A DNA stretch of 41,896 bases from assembly GCA_015680685.1 (NCBI GenBank), contig MNCI01023302.1:1275464-1317359 (forward strand), written 5' to 3'. The stretch is from Gnetum montanum. Lineage: Eukaryota > Streptophyta > Gnetopsida > Gnetales > Gnetaceae. Each line of letters opens with the position of its first letter. The stretch's first letter is position 1. The notes under the pieces are model-generated. The model saw only the letters and a program-made list of their open reading frames with translations. It did not search any database and was not told the DNA's origin. The position numbers were made by a program, and so were the translations under genes. Below are positions 40,361 to 41,896 of this stretch, one piece after another.

Positions 40361-41850
40361 AAGGAAAAATAAACAAGAGAAAATATGTAAAATAAGTTGA
40401 AAAATATTTAAGAAAGTTACAAAACATATAAAGAATAGCCTAAAACAAAAAAGTTAAAAAAAAAAACTAAGTAGCCGTCACAGAATCTTAACATGGATGG
40501 TCATCTCCCCTATGACTAAGTTGGAAGGAAGATTTTTAAAAGTTAGAACATGCTTGGCCATTGGTTGAGGTGTCCATGCTACTAGTTATCATTGGTTTTA
40601 GGAAAGGTCTCACTTGTTGAATATTGACTAGTAATTTCTTGTCTAGGCTAGAAGGATGGTAAATTGTCATGGCCCCAAATGAAAAGGTTGCATGAATAAT
40701 ATAAGGTCCTTCCAATAATGTTTGGAATTTTTTGCATTGTGGTACATGCATGAGATTCCAATAAAGAACCTTATTTCCTAGTTGGAATTTAACTTTTCTT
40801 ATTCTTAAGTCATGATGTCCTTTGGTGTGTGCCTTGTGCACTTCATTCATGGACAAAGCTACTAATTGGTTCCCTTCTATAGCATTTAGAGTCATTAATC
40901 ATTCTCTATGGGCTATACTCAAATAGAGTTCAAGTTCACAAGTCATTGAAAGTGTACAGAGCTCTACTTAGATTATAAGGATTGGTATTTTTCTGTACAC
41001 TAACTTGTAAGGGAAATAACCGATAAGAAGTTTCCAAGTTGACCAATAAGCCTATAAAGCATCATTAAGTTTTGTGATCTAGTATTTCCTATATTTTCTA
41101 ATTGCACATGTTAGTAATTTAGTTATTTTCCTATTGGTAAATTTTTCTTGACCGTTAACTTGAGGATGATATGAAGTTATTAGTTTTTATTCCACCCCCA
41201 AGAGTTGCATTAGTTTCCGAAAGGTTGCACCTATAAAATGTGTTCCATTGTCAGAAATAAGTGTCCTTGGCATGCTAAACCTATTTACCACATTCTGTTG
41301 TATAAATAGTGTTTCCATAGAGGATGAATAGTCAACAATGATAATAGCTTCAACCCATTTAGTGCAGTAGTCAACTCCTATAATGATGTATGCCTTTCCA
41401 TTAGACATGGGGTTGATGAACCCCATGAAATCAATGCTCCAAAGACAAAAAGGCTTCAATGGTTCAATTCACTATTGGAGGCCTTCCATCTATATAGTCA
41501 TCCCTACATCTCATTGGCAGTGATCACATGAATGGAAGAACTAATGAGCATCCTTAAAGATGGTTGGTGAGTAATATCCTGCCATAAGGATTTTAATGGT
41601 TGTCCTCCTCCCAGAATAGTGGCCCCAACATGGGCCTTCATGAGCATCCTAGAGGATTTGAAGGTGATCATTGTTGGATACACACCATCGTACCAAGCCA
41701 TTGGTGTAAACCTTGTTAAGATTATCCTTGATTTCCATGTAGTGTTTGCCCTGGTAAAGAAACTATTGTTTCTTCTTGGTATCCCATTCTTGTGGCATCT
41801 CCTAAGTAGATAAGAGGAGAAGTCCTTATACCAATTATTACCTTTAGGAC
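40361..41850 (-). mobile_element. RE9: integrase end of an Athila-like element, inverted relative to RE5
   Basis: Minus-strand pol end and integrase, with about 130 bp of the T-rich (in sense) post-pol tract at 40361-40487. It joins RE5 gag at about 40360 without an LTR, and is interrupted at 41850 by RE10. Confidence 0.8.
40488..41850 (-). pseudogene. RE9 integrase (broken)
   Basis: The stop is at 40488-40490 after QLSHRGDDHPC, the conserved tail. The C-terminal frame 40536-40895 has NKVLYWNLMHVPQ and LLEGPYIIHATF (GPY/F module). The core frame 41187-41459 shows WSIDFMG and SDNGTHF with both Asp residues, then TFRKLMQLLGVE; the Glu region reads NGQEKFTN in a broken frame. Zinc-region pieces lie at 41540-41660, where RRTTIKIL keeps Arg codons that are TGA in RE1 and RE6. 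It is more diverged than RE1 or RE6. Confidence 0.82.
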
Positions 41851-41896
41851 TGATGAGACGCGGTTTACACTAGGCCGCGATATCGCATCCCATGCG
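41851..41896 (+). repeat. RE10: start of an LTR inserted in RE9
   Basis: TGATGAGACGCGG at 41851 is the 5' end of a young-subfamily LTR in plus orientation, with the perfect palindrome GCGATATCGC at 41877-41886. RE9 integrase is cut at 41850. The target duplication should be AGGAC (41846-41850), to be found beyond the window. Confidence 0.8.

Overview
This window looks like repetitive DNA from a large, transposon-rich vascular plant nuclear genome. The evidence is low GC, several layers of nested Ty3/gypsy LTR retrotransposons primed by tRNA-Asp, a SIRE-like copia LTR, an L1-type LINE relic, and a small cluster of tRNA-derived SINEs. I found no host protein-coding gene, tRNA, rRNA or CRISPR array. 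The species cannot be named from sequence alone. All coding regions are decayed, with stops, frameshifts and deletions; many of the changes look like C-to-T or G-to-A deamination.

The gypsy copies are labelled RE1-RE10. All share LTRs ending TGATGA...TCATCA and the order LTR - tRNA-Asp PBS - gag - protease - RT - RNase H - integrase - about 1.9 kb 3' region - PPT - LTR. The FMDDFS reverse transcriptase, tRNA-Asp primer and long post-pol region point to the Athila-like part of the Ogre/Tat/Athila group.

Layout. 1-5425: RE1 (minus), integrase back to gag, no LTR. 5425-8394 and 15252-16561: RE2 (plus), integrase, 3' region and 3' LTR, split by RE3. 8395-15251: RE3 (plus), complete at both ends (target duplication CCAAC) but missing about 2.8 kb of pol. 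16562-18013: RE4 (minus), gag start, PBS and 5' LTR, abutting the end of RE2. 18014-19980: AT-rich DNA with SINEs. 19980-21560: copia 3' end, PPT and LTR. 22260-25510: LINE relic (minus). About 25550-40360: RE5 (plus), an old element whose 5' LTR was split by RE6, RE7 and RE8. 25956-35923: RE6 (minus), a full-length copy with both LTRs. 35976-37151: RE7 solo LTR (duplication CTAGC). About 37441-38255: RE8 LTR. 40361-41850: RE9 integrase (minus). 41851 to the end: start of another LTR, RE10 (plus), inserted in RE9.

The copies can be read against each other. Features kept in several decayed copies are the best candidates for real element biology. They are an Arg/His/Ser-rich Gag domain, a compact zinc knuckle, a Pol tail encoded by a PPT-like sequence, a hairpin and a small ORF in the 3' region, and arrays of palindromes at the U3 start of the LTRs.
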